From Microcoleus asticus IPMA8 (GTDB lineage: Bacteria > Cyanobacteriota > Cyanobacteriia > Cyanobacteriales > Microcoleaceae): a DNA stretch of 15,421 nucleotides. Every line of letters starts with the position of its first letter. The first letter of the stretch is position 1. Under the pieces are notes generated by a model. That model saw only the letters and a list, made by a program, of their open reading frames with translations, made no database searches and had not been told where the DNA came from. The stretch lies in NCBI RefSeq assembly GCF_013179805.1, contig NZ_SRRZ01000157.1, forward strand, positions 1 through 15,421, read 5' to 3'. This document shows, piece after piece, positions 15,100-15,421 of this stretch. The translations under genes and the position numbers were made by a program.

Positions 15100-15421
15100 A
15101 TGACCAGAGCCGAGCATAGAATTAAAATTACCTATATCTTCACGCATCATATTCGTTGGGTTCCCTTTGAATTGGTCGCCAAATGTATCGATAAGAGTAA
15201 ATTCGCAATTGACTATATCATTCTTAATGAAGGCGATCCTATGATCTCCTTTTTAAGCCAGATTGATGTTCCTTGCACTGTTGCTTCCTATCAGGATTAT
15301 AGCAATACCCCAGAGATCGTCAAATTTATCTATAGCAATCCTAAATCAGTTGTAAATACATTGAACTTTACCAATCCTGACTAAGTTGGTATGAATTCTG
15401 ACTTTTTAGGAAAAAAGCCAT
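15100..15421 (+). pseudogene. Glycosyltransferase-like gene, N-terminal part, apparently broken by a stop
   Basis: The protein starts MTRAEHRIKITYIFTHHIRW, then VPFELVAKCIDKSKFAIDYIIL, DPMISFLSQIDVPCTVASYQ, and EIVKFIYSNPKSVVNTLNF. This is the usual first Rossmann half of GT-B (GT4-like) sugar transferases: a short hydrophobic strand with a His-rich loop, then a helix, then (I/V)(L/I)N.GD, then a strand ending before a VV.T..F segment. A TAA at 15382-15384 stops it after 94 residues, far short of a normal 350-400. The frame after the stop reads VGMNSDFLGKKP to the window end, which resembles the VGLTAAKLAGVKK helix that normally follows. This suggests a nonsense mutation in a longer gene. No ribosome binding site is clear. 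The window ends before the donor-binding half. Confidence 0.55.

Noticed and set aside
1..15421. A CRISPR array, tRNA, rRNA or a new defence island
   Set aside because: No regularly spaced repeats, no cloverleaf or rRNA-like segments, and no cluster of defence genes. The CHAT domain here is part of a secreted adhesin-like protein, without defence partners alongside.

Overview
The window looks like a chromosomal stretch from a filamentous cyanobacterium, probably of the Microcoleus/Oscillatoria/Tychonema type. The support is at least six copies of the HIP1 octamer GCGATCGC (for example 1223-1230, 5982-5989, 6814-6821, 11704-11711, 12530-12537 and 13304-13311). Other support is a very large haemagglutinin/CHAT protein of a kind typical of these organisms, cyanobacterial IS types, and short AT-rich interspersed repeats between genes. 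The genus is an inference.

Layout: 1-3277 is an insertion-sequence graveyard. It begins with the 3' part of a frameshifted IS4-family transposase (1-1024). Next comes a heavily decayed IS5/IS1182-like transposase (1123-3277), split by a better preserved IS630-family element (about 1312-2465). That element carries two overlapping minus-strand frames joined by an A8 slippery site. Conceptually removing the IS630 element restores the reading frame of the older transposase, so the order of events can be read.

The middle holds the conserved genes. On the minus strand, 3408-8540 encodes a 1710-residue secreted protein with an N-terminal haemagglutination-activity domain, a long repetitive beta-rich stalk with a duplicated module of about 150 residues, and a C-terminal caspase-like CHAT domain with a visible His/Cys dyad. 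Divergent from it is coaE (8746-9483), which carries an in-frame insertion of about 44 codons that looks like a captured palindromic repeat. A roughly 600-base spacer full of small repeats, including a possible IS630-related MITE, leads to a small secreted protein (10174-10377). That gene converges on tldD (10690-12126, minus) at a strong, probably bidirectional, terminator (10622-10675). Divergent from tldD is a histidine-kinase-like protein (12365-13981) with a good H-box but degenerate nucleotide-binding G boxes.

The right end (13982-15421) is AT-rich and decayed: an inverted repeat behind the kinase gene, a short transposase-like remnant (14535-14729), and the N-terminal part of a glycosyltransferase-like gene with a stop at 15382-15384 and apparent continuing homology to the window end. 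No rRNA, tRNA, CRISPR array or prophage is visible. The coherent story is conserved housekeeping and surface/signalling genes set between layers of old mobile DNA. The most unusual items are the adhesin-protease fusion, the repeat captured inside coaE, and the kinase-like protein without recognisable G boxes.
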